Source: an uncultured Alphaproteobacteria bacterium
GTDB lineage: Bacteria > Pseudomonadota > Alphaproteobacteria > HIMB59 > GCA-002718135
Assembly: GCA_902525035.1 (NCBI GenBank)
Contig: CABZFN010000002.1
Location: forward strand, 62,001-126,000
Direction of reading: 5' to 3'
Length of the DNA: 64,000 bases
The notes beneath the pieces are model-generated. The model saw nothing but the letters and a program-made list of their open reading frames with translations, had not been told where the DNA came from and did no database searches. The position numbers were made by a program, and so were the translations under genes. Positions 1-9,112 of this stretch are shown here, in pieces. Every line of letters begins with the position of its first letter. Position 1 is the stretch's first letter.

Positions 1-942
1 ATCAATTGAGCTATCAGAAAAACTATCTATTCGAACATAAAAGCTAGCATTTTGATTTTTTGCAAAGTTATCATCTTTCTCAATTAAAATGTTAATCTCG
101 TCTCTGATATTTTTTAATTGATCAATACTAGTTTTATATTCTAATCCAATTAGCCATCTTATACGTCTATGATGTCTTCTTGTGTAATTAGTTACAGACT
201 GCTCTGCAAATTTATAATTTGGAACCATTACTGGAGTTGAATCAAATCTTCTTACAAGTGTTGATCTAAATCCAATTTGTTCAACAACTCCCTCTACTTC
301 ACCTGAAACTAATATAACATCACCAACAGTAAACCTCTTTTCCATTAGTATCATGATACCACTAATTAAATTTTTAAATAAATCTTGAGCGCCCAGTGCA
401 ACTGCTACACCAAATAAACCTAATCCTGCAATTACAGGCCCCACTCTTATTCCCCACAATTCTAAAATTGCTACAGCTCCGAGAACAATAACAAGAATTT
501 TTAAACCTTTCAGAGTCCAATCAACTAACGGTTTCGAAATTTTTGACTCAAAGTTTTTTATTACAAATGAAAACGGTATAATTAATTGATGCAGTAACCA
601 GAATATAAAAATTGTAATTAATGATCTGTTTAGTAAATCTAAAAAATCTTGATTATTATCAGAAACATCCAAGTACGAAGAAGCTATAAAGAAACCTAAA
701 ACAACAGGAAGAAATTTTAATGGTCCATCAAGTACTTCAATAACAGCATCATCAATTTGATTGGAAGTTTTTGAAACAATTCTTGATAATCGATTAAGAA
801 TAAATCTAGCTATAAGCCTTCTGAGTAAATAAAAAAGTAGGAAAATTAGAAGGCTTACTATGATATCTGTAGCATTTATGCCAAAAACACCGTTATTCCA
901 AACATCTAAAAAAAGGTCTGCAAAGCTATTGAATGTTTCCAT
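1..942 (-). CDS. MscS-family mechanosensitive ion channel, C-terminus cut by the window edge
   Basis: I translated this from the minus strand; it is open from an ATG at 942 to the window edge, 314 codons. Hydrophobic segments lie near residues 24-42, 74-90, 106-127 and 145-163. They are followed by a Gly/Ala-rich pore helix (about 167-195, with GLGLFGVAVALGAQDLFKN) and the soluble beta domain (FTVGDVI, then VEGVVEQIGFRST and VPN). This order is typical of MscS channels, which release solutes from the inner membrane during osmotic down-shock. The end of the cytoplasmic domain lies outside the window. The gene is divergent from the peroxidase gene, with only 26 bp between the start codons. The family is certain; the gating properties cannot be judged from sequence. 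Confidence 0.9.
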   Translation of the reverse strand, partial: METFNSFADLFLDVWNNGVFGINATDIIVSLLIFLLFYLLRRLIARFILNRLSRIVSKTSNQIDDAVIEVLDGPLKFLPVVLGFFIASSYLDVSDNNQDFLDLLNRSLITIFIFWLLHQLIIPFSFVIKNFESKISKPLVDWTLKGLKILVIVLGAVAILELWGIRVGPVIAGLGLFGVAVALGAQDLFKNLISGIMILMEKRFTVGDVILVSGEVEGVVEQIGFRSTLVRRFDSTPVMVPNYKFAEQSVTNYTRRHHRRIRWLIGLEYKTSIDQLKNIRDEINILIEKDDNFAKNQNASFYVRIDSFSDSSID

Positions 943-968
943 AAGCGATATATTTATTACTCACTAAC

Positions 969-1505
969 ATGAAATTTAAATTTTTACTTGTTTTTTTGAT
1001 TATGCTTAACGTAAAGAATACATTATTAGCTAATGAAATAGTGAATTTATATGATTTTTCATTTGAAGATATTGACGGCAATCAGGTTAATTTAAATAAG
1101 TTTGCTGGTAAGCCCATTTTAATAGTAAATACAGCTTCAAGATGTGGTTTCACTCCACAGTATGAAGATCTTCAAAACTTATTTATTAACTATAGAAAAA
1201 GTGATTTAACAATAATAGCTACTACGAGCAATTCCTTCAATCAAGAATATTCAGATACTGAAGATATTAAAAAAATATGTTTAGTGAACTACAATGTAGG
1301 TTTTGTTACTTCATCGCCAATGGATGTTAAAGGAAGTAGTGCCCATCCAATTTATTCCTGGATTGACAAAGAGTATAATGAAAAACCAAAATGGAATTTT
1401 TATAAATATCTTTTTGATAGAAATGGACAGCTCGTCAAAACTTGGTCTTCTATGACAAGACCAGATAGTACTAAAATTACAAATCTGATAGACCGATTAA
1501 TTTAA
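969..1505 (+). CDS. Secreted glutathione peroxidase-family protein
   Basis: The protein has an N-terminal signal peptide (about residues 1-21, ending LLANE) and then a thioredoxin-fold peroxidase domain. The Cys of the GPx signature is present (C59 in SRCGFTPQYEDL), and so is the WNF motif carrying catalytic Trp142 and Asn143. The catalytic Gln normally found in the FPCNQF motif is replaced: the aligned stretch reads TTSNSFNQE, with Ser89 at that position. The length (178 aa) is normal for a short bacterial GPx plus signal. It probably reduces peroxides in the periplasm with thioredoxin-like donors, but the missing Gln makes efficiency or even function uncertain. It is convergent with groEL and shares the terminator that follows. 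Confidence 0.85.
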   Translation: MKFKFLLVFLIMLNVKNTLLANEIVNLYDFSFEDIDGNQVNLNKFAGKPILIVNTASRCGFTPQYEDLQNLFINYRKSDLTIIATTSNSFNQEYSDTEDIKKICLVNYNVGFVTSSPMDVKGSSAHPIYSWIDKEYNEKPKWNFYKYLFDRNGQLVKTWSSMTRPDSTKITNLIDRLI

Positions 1506-1511
1506 AAAAAA

Positions 1512-1531
1512 AGGGCAAATAAATTTGCCCT
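1512..1531 (-). terminator. Terminator between the peroxidase gene and groEL
   Basis: An 8-bp stem, AGGGCAAA (1512-1519) with TTTGCCCT (1524-1531), closes a 4-nt TAAA loop. Read on the minus strand it is followed by a run of Ts (complement of 1504-1511), a textbook rho-independent terminator for groES-groEL. The plus strand has a T-rich tract at 1534-1550, so it may also end the peroxidase transcript. Confidence 0.85.
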
Positions 1532-1556
1532 CTTCTTATTATTATTTTTTCAAAGG

Positions 1557-3242
<1,686 letters not shown>

Positions 3243-3253
3243 TTACTATATTA

Positions 3254-3559
3254 CTATTTCTTTTTCTTACCTGAAGTTATAATTCCCATAATGTCAGACT
3301 CTTTCATTATCAGAAAGTCGTCACCATTCATTTTTACTTCAGTACCAGACCATTTTCCAAAAAGTATTTTATCTCCTTTTTTGACATCCAAAGGTACTAG
3401 TTTTCCTGTTTCATCTCTTGCTCCAGAACCAATTTCTAATACTTCACCTTCCATTGGTTTTTCTTGGGCAGTATCAGGGATAATTATTCCCCCTGCTGTT
3501 TTTTGATCAGAGTCTACTCTTTTTACTAAGACTCTATCATGTAAAGGTCTAAATTTCAT
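3254..3559 (-). CDS. groES: 10-kDa co-chaperonin GroES
   Basis: A 101-aa GroES beginning [15 protein letters not shown]. It carries the mobile-loop region ([16 protein letters not shown]) that docks on GroEL, and the usual [20 protein letters not shown] segment. It caps the GroEL ring during ATP-driven folding. It is the first gene of the groES-groEL operon, and the CIRCE operator lies about 43 bp upstream of its start. A short Lys-rich C-terminal extension (GKKKK) is slightly unusual but harmless-looking. Confidence 0.98.
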   Translation of the reverse strand: MKFRPLHDRVLVKRVDSDQKTAGGIIIPDTAQEKPMEGEVLEIGSGARDETGKLVPLDVKKGDKILFGKWSGTEVKMNGDDFLIMKESDIMGIITSGKKKK

Positions 3560-3601
3560 ATTTCCTCTTTTGTTAACTAATTGAAATTAAATAATTTTTT
3601 A

Positions 3602-3628
3602 TTAGCACTCTCATTATGAGAGTGCTAG
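3602..3628 (-). promoter_or_regulatory. CIRCE operator upstream of groES
   Basis: Left arm TTAGCACTC (3602-3610), nine-base spacer (3611-3619), right arm GAGTGCTAG (3620-3628). This matches the CIRCE consensus TTAGCACTC-N9-GAGTGCTAA with one mismatch in the last base. CIRCE is the binding site of the heat-shock repressor HrcA, so groES-groEL is predicted to be HrcA-regulated. hrcA itself is not in the window. Confidence 0.93.
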
Positions 3629-3711
3629 TTATTTAAGCATTATTAAAGTCTATTCAAGAAGAAAACAAAAAAAAATTCGAATTAGCCAAACTTATGATAT
3701 TTTGAAAAAAA

Positions 3712-4734
3712 ATGATATTTTTCAGTGTTTTTTTTAGAACTCTTGGTTTTTTGAGTGCATTATTAATTTTTATAATAATTATTAATTTAGTACTTTATTT
3801 TTCTAATGAACTAGAAAAAAAACAGTTTGTAATGACTGAAGGTATACCTAGTTCAAATAATATTATAGCTAATATTAATTTAAATGGACCAATATTTAAT
3901 AATAAAAGCAATGTTTTAGGAAATAATCTTTACGATTACATCAATCCCTCGCAGGTAAAATCTTATTTAGAAGAGTTAAAAGAACTAGAAATCAAGGCTC
4001 TAATTATAAACATTAATTCTCCAGGTGGAACAGTAAGTGCTACTGCTGAGTTAGAACAAATTATTTATGAATTTAAAAAACACACAAATATTAGAGTGTA
4101 TTTTTTTACAAAAGAGATTTTAGCATCTGGAGGATACTGGGTTGCAACCACAGCTGATAAAATATTTGCTTCATACGGATCTATTATAGGCAGTATAGGA
4201 GTAAGTGGACCAAGTTGGTTCTACTATAATACACCAACAAGTCTATCTTCAGGAATCTTTGGTCAGACAATTGAGACTAAAGAAGGAATAGAAGTTTTTA
4301 ATCAGAATGCTGGGGATGGAAAAGATTTGTTTAATCCATATAGAAAACCTACAAAAGATGAAATTCAACACCTACAGAATATTGTTGATGATGTTTATAA
4401 TGATTTTATAACAAAAGTTTCAAAAAGTCGTAAAATTGAAATTTCTAATATAAAAAATAATATTGGTGCTTTAATTTATAGTAGTAATCAAGCAAAAAAT
4501 AATTTTTTGATTGATGATATTTTAAATTACGAAACACTTATAAAATTAATAATTAAAGAAAATGAATTTGAAGATTACAAAATTTATGAAAATAAAGTAA
4601 GTAATTCAATATTTGAAAATCTGCTGGTAAAATACAAAGATGAAAATAAAGATAAATATTCATTCAAGAATATTTGTAGAAATTTAGAAACTAATATTAG
4701 TGTTGTAATTCCAATATATTTAAAAGATTGTTAA
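3712..4734 (+). CDS. S49-family signal-peptide peptidase (SppA/SohB-like), membrane-anchored
   Basis: A 340-aa protein with one N-terminal membrane anchor (about residues 8-30) and a single ClpP-like S49 protease domain, so it is the half-length type. The NSPGG motif (102-106) and the conserved ASGGYWVA segment (138-145) place the likely nucleophile at Ser139; Lys190 lies at the distance expected for the catalytic base. The GSIIGSIGV segment (156-164) is also typical. Such enzymes cut residual signal peptides and other membrane-buried or misfolded proteins at the outer face of the inner membrane. The C-terminal 100 residues are poorly conserved. It is convergent with the glycosyltransferase gene, with one base between the ends. 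Confidence 0.82.
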   Translation: MIFFSVFFRTLGFLSALLIFIIIINLVLYFSNELEKKQFVMTEGIPSSNNIIANINLNGPIFNNKSNVLGNNLYDYINPSQVKSYLEELKELEIKALIININSPGGTVSATAELEQIIYEFKKHTNIRVYFFTKEILASGGYWVATTADKIFASYGSIIGSIGVSGPSWFYYNTPTSLSSGIFGQTIETKEGIEVFNQNAGDGKDLFNPYRKPTKDEIQHLQNIVDDVYNDFITKVSKSRKIEISNIKNNIGALIYSSNQAKNNFLIDDILNYETLIKLIIKENEFEDYKIYENKVSNSIFENLLVKYKDENKDKYSFKNICRNLETNISVVIPIYLKDC

Positions 4735-4735
4735 G

Positions 4736-5758
4736 CTAAATAATTTTACTTAGTTCCTGTATTTTAACAATTAGATTTTTATAGTAATTGCTTTGAGATA
4801 ATACACTTTTGTGAATATATTTTTTTGCTAAAGCAGAATGATTTTCAACTTCTACTGAATCTGAAATGACTTTACTATGCTTAAGATTATTGATTAGACA
4901 TAGGTTTAAATATCTGTCTTCAAGAATTTTTTCATTATCTCTAAATGAAGGTGTGATCTCCAAAATTTCCGTTCCAGGTTTGCAAAAAATAATATTTGCT
5001 AAATTAGATCCATGTGGAGCAATAATTTTTTCGGCATTAGAAAAGATTTCTATTTGCTCATCTATTTCATACAACTGAGGATTAATAACTTTATATCCCT
5101 TATCTCTCAAAAGAGTTACAACATCACCTTCATTAACAATTTTTCTATAATTTGATCCTTCTCTACTTACATATATTTTTTTACTTAACTCTACATTAGT
5201 TTTTGGATTAATAAATTTTTTTAATATTTCAATTGAGTCGTTCATATTCAAAAACTGTGGAAATTCAGAATCTATAAAATGATAAAAATCGTCGTCTAGA
5301 AACACGAATGTAAATTCAATATTTAGAGATTTTAGAATACCTCCAATAAAGTTTCTATATTTGTTTGATGAGTTTCTATGAATTGCTAGTTTAAGATTTG
5401 TTTTTTTATTAAAAAAAATCCTTGGAAGAAATTGTAGTAAATTTGAATAATAATTATTACCCGCATTTGATCCAAGAATATATAATTCTTTAAATTTTTT
5501 AAATGAATTATTATTATCTTTAAAATTATCAAAAAATTTTTGCGAATAAAAATGAGAAATATTGTTAAGATCTCTTGTAAATAAAGATGAAAATGTTTCA
5601 TTGTTTTCTGTAATTGGAAAATAGTAAAATGGATCAGAAAAAAAATTGCCTTTAAGTATATTACAATTAATCGATAAATTACTGAAATTTGCATTAAAAA
5701 ATAAATTTGATAAACGATTATCACTTTTTATTTTGCCAGAATGTATATCAATTATCAT
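4736..5758 (-). CDS. Glycosyltransferase family 61 (DUF563) protein
   Basis: A 340-aa protein whose C-terminal half carries the GT61 pattern: KKIYVSREGSNYRKIVNE (about 193-210), then IFSNAEKIIAPHGSNLANIIFC (about 238-259; the APHG motif) and GTEILEI. GT61 enzymes transfer xylose or GlcNAc-like sugars, and in bacteria they usually act on surface polysaccharides or lipopolysaccharide. There is no signal peptide or membrane segment, so a cytoplasmic or peripheral enzyme is likely. The N-terminal half is divergent, rich in Asn and Phe, and gives no motif. No other polysaccharide gene is adjacent, so donor and acceptor cannot be named. It lies alone upstream of tRNA-Arg. Confidence 0.75.
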   Translation of the reverse strand: MIIDIHSGKIKSDNRLSNLFFNANFSNLSINCNILKGNFFSDPFYYFPITENNETFSSLFTRDLNNISHFYSQKFFDNFKDNNNSFKKFKELYILGSNAGNNYYSNLLQFLPRIFFNKKTNLKLAIHRNSSNKYRNFIGGILKSLNIEFTFVFLDDDFYHFIDSEFPQFLNMNDSIEILKKFINPKTNVELSKKIYVSREGSNYRKIVNEGDVVTLLRDKGYKVINPQLYEIDEQIEIFSNAEKIIAPHGSNLANIIFCKPGTEILEITPSFRDNEKILEDRYLNLCLINNLKHSKVISDSVEVENHSALAKKYIHKSVLSQSNYYKNLIVKIQELSKII

Positions 5759-5814
5759 TTTATTAACTTAACTAATACAGATTTATCAAAATTTATATAA
5801 TAACATTTAATTTG

Positions 5815-5891
5815 TGGCGCGCCTGAGAAGAGTCGAACTCCTAACCTTATGATCCGTAGTCATACGCTCTATCCAATTGAGCTACAGGCGC
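5815..5891 (-). tRNA. tRNA-Arg (anticodon ACG)
   Basis: On the minus strand the sequence folds as a 77-nt tRNA. The 7-bp acceptor GCGCCTG pairs with CAGGCGC, discriminator G and an encoded CCA follow, the D-arm reads GCTC...GAGC, the anticodon arm is TATGA-CTACGGA-TCATA, and the T-arm contains GTTCGACTC. The loop places ACG at positions 34-36. The ACG tRNA is the one normally converted to ICG to read CGU, CGC and CGA. Confidence 0.95.
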
Positions 5892-5942
5892 TAATTAATA
5901 TTATACACTTTAAGTAAATCCTATGCTACTTTATAAAAAAAT

Positions 5943-6494
5943 ATGAAACTTATACTTGCATTACTACTATTTACTTCTTTTTCAAAAATTAGTTATTCTA
6001 ATATAGGTAAAGTGACTGGCCTTGAGATACCAAGATATGTATCTTTAAAATCTAATGACTCAAATATACGTGTAGGTCCAAGCAAAAATTATCCTATTGT
6101 AATAAAGTATATTAACAAACATTTCCCATTGAAAATAATTGAAGAATATGAAGAGTGGAGAAAAATTGAAGATCACATGAATAATATCGGATGGATTCAT
6201 AGAAGTTTAATAACTGGTGATAGAAGTGGGATTATTATATCTAATGATAATGAAAATATTGGTATTTTAAATACAGTTGGTGGAAAAATTATTGGAAAAA
6301 TAGGTATAGGAAATATTGTTTCATTAAATAAGTGTAAGATTGATTGGTGTTTTATTTCGACTGATAGTTATAAAGGGTGGATTAGCAAGAATAATATATG
6401 GGGTGTTGAAAAAAAAGAGATATTTAAAATAAGTTTTTATCAGAATGTTGAAGATTTTTATTGGTGGAGTATTAATACTATTGATAGTTTATGA
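5943..6494 (+). CDS. Secreted bacterial SH3-domain protein
   Basis: A 183-aa protein with a signal peptide (MKLILALLLFTSFSKISYS). Two SH3b-like modules follow. The first (about residues 33-95) contains the typical SNIRVGPSKNYPIVIKY start and EWRKIEDHMNNIGWIH end. The second (about 105-155) has ENIGILNTVGGKIIGKIGIG and CFISTDSYKGWISKNNIWG. It matches the alphaproteobacterial SH3_4-type family, thought to bind peptidoglycan or cell-wall peptides in the periplasm; the ligand is not established. It starts about 50 bp after the 5' end of the divergent tRNA-Arg, and its 3' end borders the first tRNA-Gln remnant. Confidence 0.75.
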   Translation: MKLILALLLFTSFSKISYSNIGKVTGLEIPRYVSLKSNDSNIRVGPSKNYPIVIKYINKHFPLKIIEEYEEWRKIEDHMNNIGWIHRSLITGDRSGIIISNDNENIGILNTVGGKIIGKIGIGNIVSLNKCKIDWCFISTDSYKGWISKNNIWGVEKKEIFKISFYQNVEDFYWWSINTIDSL

Positions 6495-6510
6495 GAAAGA
6501 TTTTAAAATC

Positions 6511-6556
6511 TGGTTGGGGGGTAGGATTCCAACCAATGAATGCCAACTCCAAAAAT
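6511..6556 (-). repeat. Decayed 3'-half copy of tRNA-Gln (outer remnant)
   Basis: Aligned with the 3' half of the intact tRNA-Gln (8876-8921), this stretch matches about 40 of 46 positions with one gap. It preserves the CCA-side TGG, a G-run acceptor strand, the T-arm (GTAGG then ATTCCAA), and the anticodon-arm end CTCCAAAAA; homology stops at the anticodon loop. It has the same orientation as the tRNA. A 3'-only copy downstream of a tRNA is the usual footprint of site-specific integration, so I read it as an old attachment-site remnant. Confidence 0.75.
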
Positions 6557-6668
6557 AGATAAATTAATTATTGATATTAAAAAAGTTAATAAAATTTTGT
6601 AAATTCTTTCTGTTATCTGAAAAATTACTTTTTGAATCCAGAGGATTTGCAGCGAAAATCAAGAGTGA

Positions 6669-6692
6669 TTTAGCCCTTAAAGAAGGGCTAAA
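6669..6692 (-). terminator. Hairpin terminator after the fasciclin gene
   Basis: A perfect 10-bp stem, TTTAGCCCTT (6669-6678) with AAGGGCTAAA (6683-6692), closes a 4-nt loop and begins 4 bp beyond the stop codon of the fasciclin gene. The T-tract on the minus strand is short, so efficiency is uncertain, but position and stem support a terminator. Confidence 0.7.
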
Positions 6693-6696
6693 TTAA

Positions 6697-7179
6697 TTAT
6701 TGTGGTAATACTACTTTATTAATGACATGAATAACACCATTTGTAGTTTCTATATCTGCTGTAATGACTTCTGCATCATTTACAAAAACTTTACCGTTTT
6801 CTGCTTTTACAATTAACTTCTGACCATTAACTGTCTCTGCTTCAATAGTTCCGGATATATCTCCTGACATTACTTTTCCAGAAATCACGTGGTATGTTAA
6901 AATTCCAGCTAGAGTACTTTTATTTTCTGGTTTAAGAAGTTCATTCAAAGTTTCTTCGTCAATAAGAGCAAATGCATCATCTGTAGGTGCAAATACTGTA
7001 ATAGGACCCGTGCCTTTGAGTGTGTCAACTAAATCTGCTGCTTGTACTGCAGCAACCAATGTATTAAACGAGCCAGCTTTAATTGCAGTATCCACAATGT
7101 CATGTTTGTGTCCGTCTGCTTTTAAAACATTAGCAAAGAATACGAATGGAATAACTAATGTAATGAATATTTTTTTCAT
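6697..7179 (-). CDS. Secreted fasciclin (FAS1) domain protein
   Basis: A 160-aa protein with a signal peptide (about residues 1-21) and one complete FAS1 domain. Diagnostic motifs are [34 protein letters not shown] (about 38-72), the central YHVISGKV (H box) and the C-terminal [18 protein letters not shown]1 domains mediate adhesion or protein-protein contact; in bacteria single-domain secreted forms are common and mostly uncharacterised. It is monocistronic, with its own terminator at 6669-6692. It is the only gene between the two tRNA-Gln remnants, so it may have arrived as a small insertion, although its codon use looks like that of the neighbours. Confidence 0.9.
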   Translation of the reverse strand: MKKIFITLVIPFVFFANVLKADGHKHDIVDTAIKAGSFNTLVAAVQAADLVDTLKGTGPITVFAPTDDAFALIDEETLNELLKPENKSTLAGILTYHVISGKVMSGDISGTIEAETVNGQKLIVKAENGKVFVNDAEVITADIETTNGVIHVINKVVLPQ

Positions 7180-7566
7180 AATATTTCCTTTCTAATAATT
7201 TAAATTTAGTCTGAAAAAAATTAATAAAATGTGACAACCTGTACAAATAAAATTTTTAAAAAAATTTTTTAAATTTTTTTATAAAATTAATTTTTAATAA
7301 GTATCAATAGTGCGGCGTATGTGTCGCAAAAACTTACAATTCATAGACGATGACGTAATTATTGGTTAGGGGGGTATGATTCGAACCTACAAATGCCAAC
7401 TCCAAAAAGAGTTGAAATAACAATTAGATTTATAAATTGGCTAGATAACTTGTATTAATTTTTTATAGTTTTAAAAATGACTTTGTAAATGTAGTCTAAG
7501 TGTAGCCAAAATTTAATATTTTATTAATTTAAATTTTTTATATTCTTAAAAAAAAGGAGTTTATAA
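7180..7566. other. 387-bp gene-free stretch
   Basis: This stretch separates the divergent fasciclin and SDR genes. It holds the inner tRNA-Gln remnant (7363-7408) and A/T-rich sequence that probably carries both promoters. A less AT-rich patch at about 7308-7355 sits just to the left of the remnant. I see no open frame, RNA fold or integrase fragment in it. An AGGAG ribosome-binding site lies just before the SDR start. Confidence 0.6.
7363..7408 (-). repeat. Decayed 3'-half copy of tRNA-Gln (inner remnant)
   Basis: This matches about 40 of 46 bases of the 3' half of the intact tRNA-Gln at 8876-8921, including an unbroken T-loop and stem (ATTCGAACCTAC) and the CCAACTCCAAAAA anticodon-arm end. 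Homology again ends at the anticodon loop and orientation is the same. Both remnants share TGGT and CCAACTCC, which differ from the intact gene, so they may derive from one another or from a related tRNA-Gln gene. Confidence 0.78.
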
Positions 7567-8484
7567 ATGACTAAAATTGCAATAGTAACAGGAGCATCTC
7601 GTGGATTTGGTCGAGGAATAGCTCATGTACTTGCTACTGAAGGTAATTTCAAGGTATTCGCAACTGCAAGAAATAAATCTGCTCTTGATGATCTAAAAGA
7701 TGAAGTTGATTCTTTTAAAGGAGATGGAGAATTATTTCCTTATGTTTTAGATCAAAATAATGATGAAGATGTCAAAAAATTTTCGGAAGAAATAATTTCA
7801 AAAGAAGAAAAAATAGATTTACTTGTCAATAGTGCTTATCAAGGACTAGTAGCAATGACACCTCATTTTGGTAAACCATTTTGGGAGAGACCTATCTCTG
7901 TGTATGATGGACATATGAATGTAGGTGTTAGAAGCTCATATGTAATGAGTAAGCTAATAGTTCCATCAATGATAAAAAATAATAATGGGCTGATATTACA
8001 AATTTCTAGTTATGGAGGTTTTTTTTATCTTTTTGATGTTGGGTATGGAGTTGCACATGCTGCAATGGATCGTCTGAGTTGTGATATGGCTATTGAGTTA
8101 AAAGAGCATAATGTAAGAGCAATAACTTTACATCCTGCAGGTGGTCAAACAGAAATTACGGCATTTCCTAATGGAGAAAGTCCAAAATTTGTTGGTAGAG
8201 CTGTATATGCTTTAATTGAAAAGGCTGATGATTCTTTTTTATCTAAATCAAATGGCAAAACATTATTTACAATTGATTTGGCAAAAAAATTTGATTTTAA
8301 AGAAGATTATGATCATGATGGATCTATCAATGAAACGCGTTACGAAAGTTCAAAACCTATTAAAGAAATGATGTTAAAGGCATTACCTCAATATGATGGT
8401 GAATCACTATTACCATCATTTAAGGAAACTAATAATTCTGGTTTTGCAGATTTATTTCCAGGAGCAAAAAATAAAAAATTATAA
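7567..8484 (+). CDS. Short-chain dehydrogenase/reductase, DHRS1-like, with altered catalytic motif
   Basis: A 305-aa SDR. The N-terminal cofactor motif TGASRGFGRG (8-17) and the NSAYQG segment (88-93) are normal. The overall pattern, including FWERPISVYDGHMNVGVRSSY and ISSYGG, most resembles the DHRS1-type oxidoreductases. Ser147 and Tyr160 are in catalytic positions, but the usual YxxxK lysine is His164 (YGVAH). This could lower or change activity. The substrate is unknown. A strong AGGAG precedes the start. The gene is 12 bp upstream of an ABM-domain gene with an equally strong ribosome-binding site, so the two form an operon. Both lie between a tRNA-Gln remnant and the intact tRNA-Gln. Confidence 0.82.
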   Translation: MTKIAIVTGASRGFGRGIAHVLATEGNFKVFATARNKSALDDLKDEVDSFKGDGELFPYVLDQNNDEDVKKFSEEIISKEEKIDLLVNSAYQGLVAMTPHFGKPFWERPISVYDGHMNVGVRSSYVMSKLIVPSMIKNNNGLILQISSYGGFFYLFDVGYGVAHAAMDRLSCDMAIELKEHNVRAITLHPAGGQTEITAFPNGESPKFVGRAVYALIEKADDSFLSKSNGKTLFTIDLAKKFDFKEDYDHDGSINETRYESSKPIKEMMLKALPQYDGESLLPSFKETNNSGFADLFPGAKNKKL

Positions 8485-8496
8485 AGGAGTTATAAA

Positions 8497-8808
8497 ATGT
8501 CATTAATGGTTTGGATTAAAGTTCATATTAGAGAAGGAAAAATGGATGAATATATGAATTTACATAACTCTCCAAACGGAAGAGCCTACACCTTGTCTCA
8601 AGAAGGATGTAATAGTATTATTAGATCAATAGATAGAGAAAATAAAAATGTGTTACTTTTAACAGAGGAATGGGACTCCATGGGTGATTGGGATAAATAT
8701 ATAGCTAAAAGAGAAAGTGGTAAAGAAGACGACAATTTTTTAAAAAAGATAGCAAATCTTCTTACCAATAAAGGTCATGAAATCACGTTTTCAGAAATAA
8801 CTAATTAA
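8497..8808 (+). CDS. ABM-domain (antibiotic biosynthesis monooxygenase-like) protein
   Basis: A 103-aa protein with the ferredoxin-like dimeric alpha/beta-barrel pattern of ABM proteins: MVWIKVHIREGKMDEYMNLH at the start, a central GCNSIIRSIDRENKNVLLLTEEWDS, and DWDKYIAKRES. Family members include small cofactor-free monooxygenases, haem-degrading enzymes and proteins of unknown role. The neighbouring SDR suggests a shared small-molecule pathway, but no substrate can be read from the sequence. An AGGAG ribosome-binding site lies in the 12-bp gap after the SDR gene. Confidence 0.75.
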   Translation: MSLMVWIKVHIREGKMDEYMNLHNSPNGRAYTLSQEGCNSIIRSIDRENKNVLLLTEEWDSMGDWDKYIAKRESGKEDDNFLKKIANLLTNKGHEITFSEITN

Positions 8809-8875
8809 ATAAATTAGTCTCAGTTTAGCCTAAGCGTTGCCACATCAATAGATTCAGAAGATACATGCAATTTTT

Positions 8876-8950
8876 TGGCTGGGGCGGTAGGATTCGAACC
8901 TACGAATGCCGACTCCAAAAACCGGTGCCTTACCGCTTGGCGACGCCCCA
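8876..8950 (-). tRNA. tRNA-Gln (anticodon TTG)
   Basis: The minus strand folds as a 75-nt tRNA. Acceptor TGGGGCG pairs with CGCCCCA, discriminator G and encoded CCA follow, the D-arm is GCC...GGC, the anticodon loop is TTTTGGA with TTG at 34-36, and the T-arm is GTAGG-TTCGAAT-CCTAC. The anticodon stem contains two G-U pairs. Two partial copies of its 3' half lie downstream at 7363 and 6511. Confidence 0.96.
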
Positions 8951-9112
8951 AATTGTGAATACTCTCTAGTATTTACCACAAAATAAGTCAAATTCTTCAA
9001 GTGCGACATTACCATAAATAGGAGTAAAAAGTAAAAAAAGTGATCCATATTGATTTAAGACTGATTCAAAATAAGGGATTTACATTTTTAAAGCTAAACC
9101 TATTTAATTTTT

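Noticed and set aside
5386..5724. A 112-codon Ile/Phe-rich frame on the same strand as the GT61 gene, in another frame
   Set aside because: Low-complexity shadow of an AT-rich gene.
8854..9048. A 64-codon minus-strand open frame across the tRNA-Gln
   Set aside because: It simply reads through the tRNA gene, a common false gene; the tRNA fold is complete.
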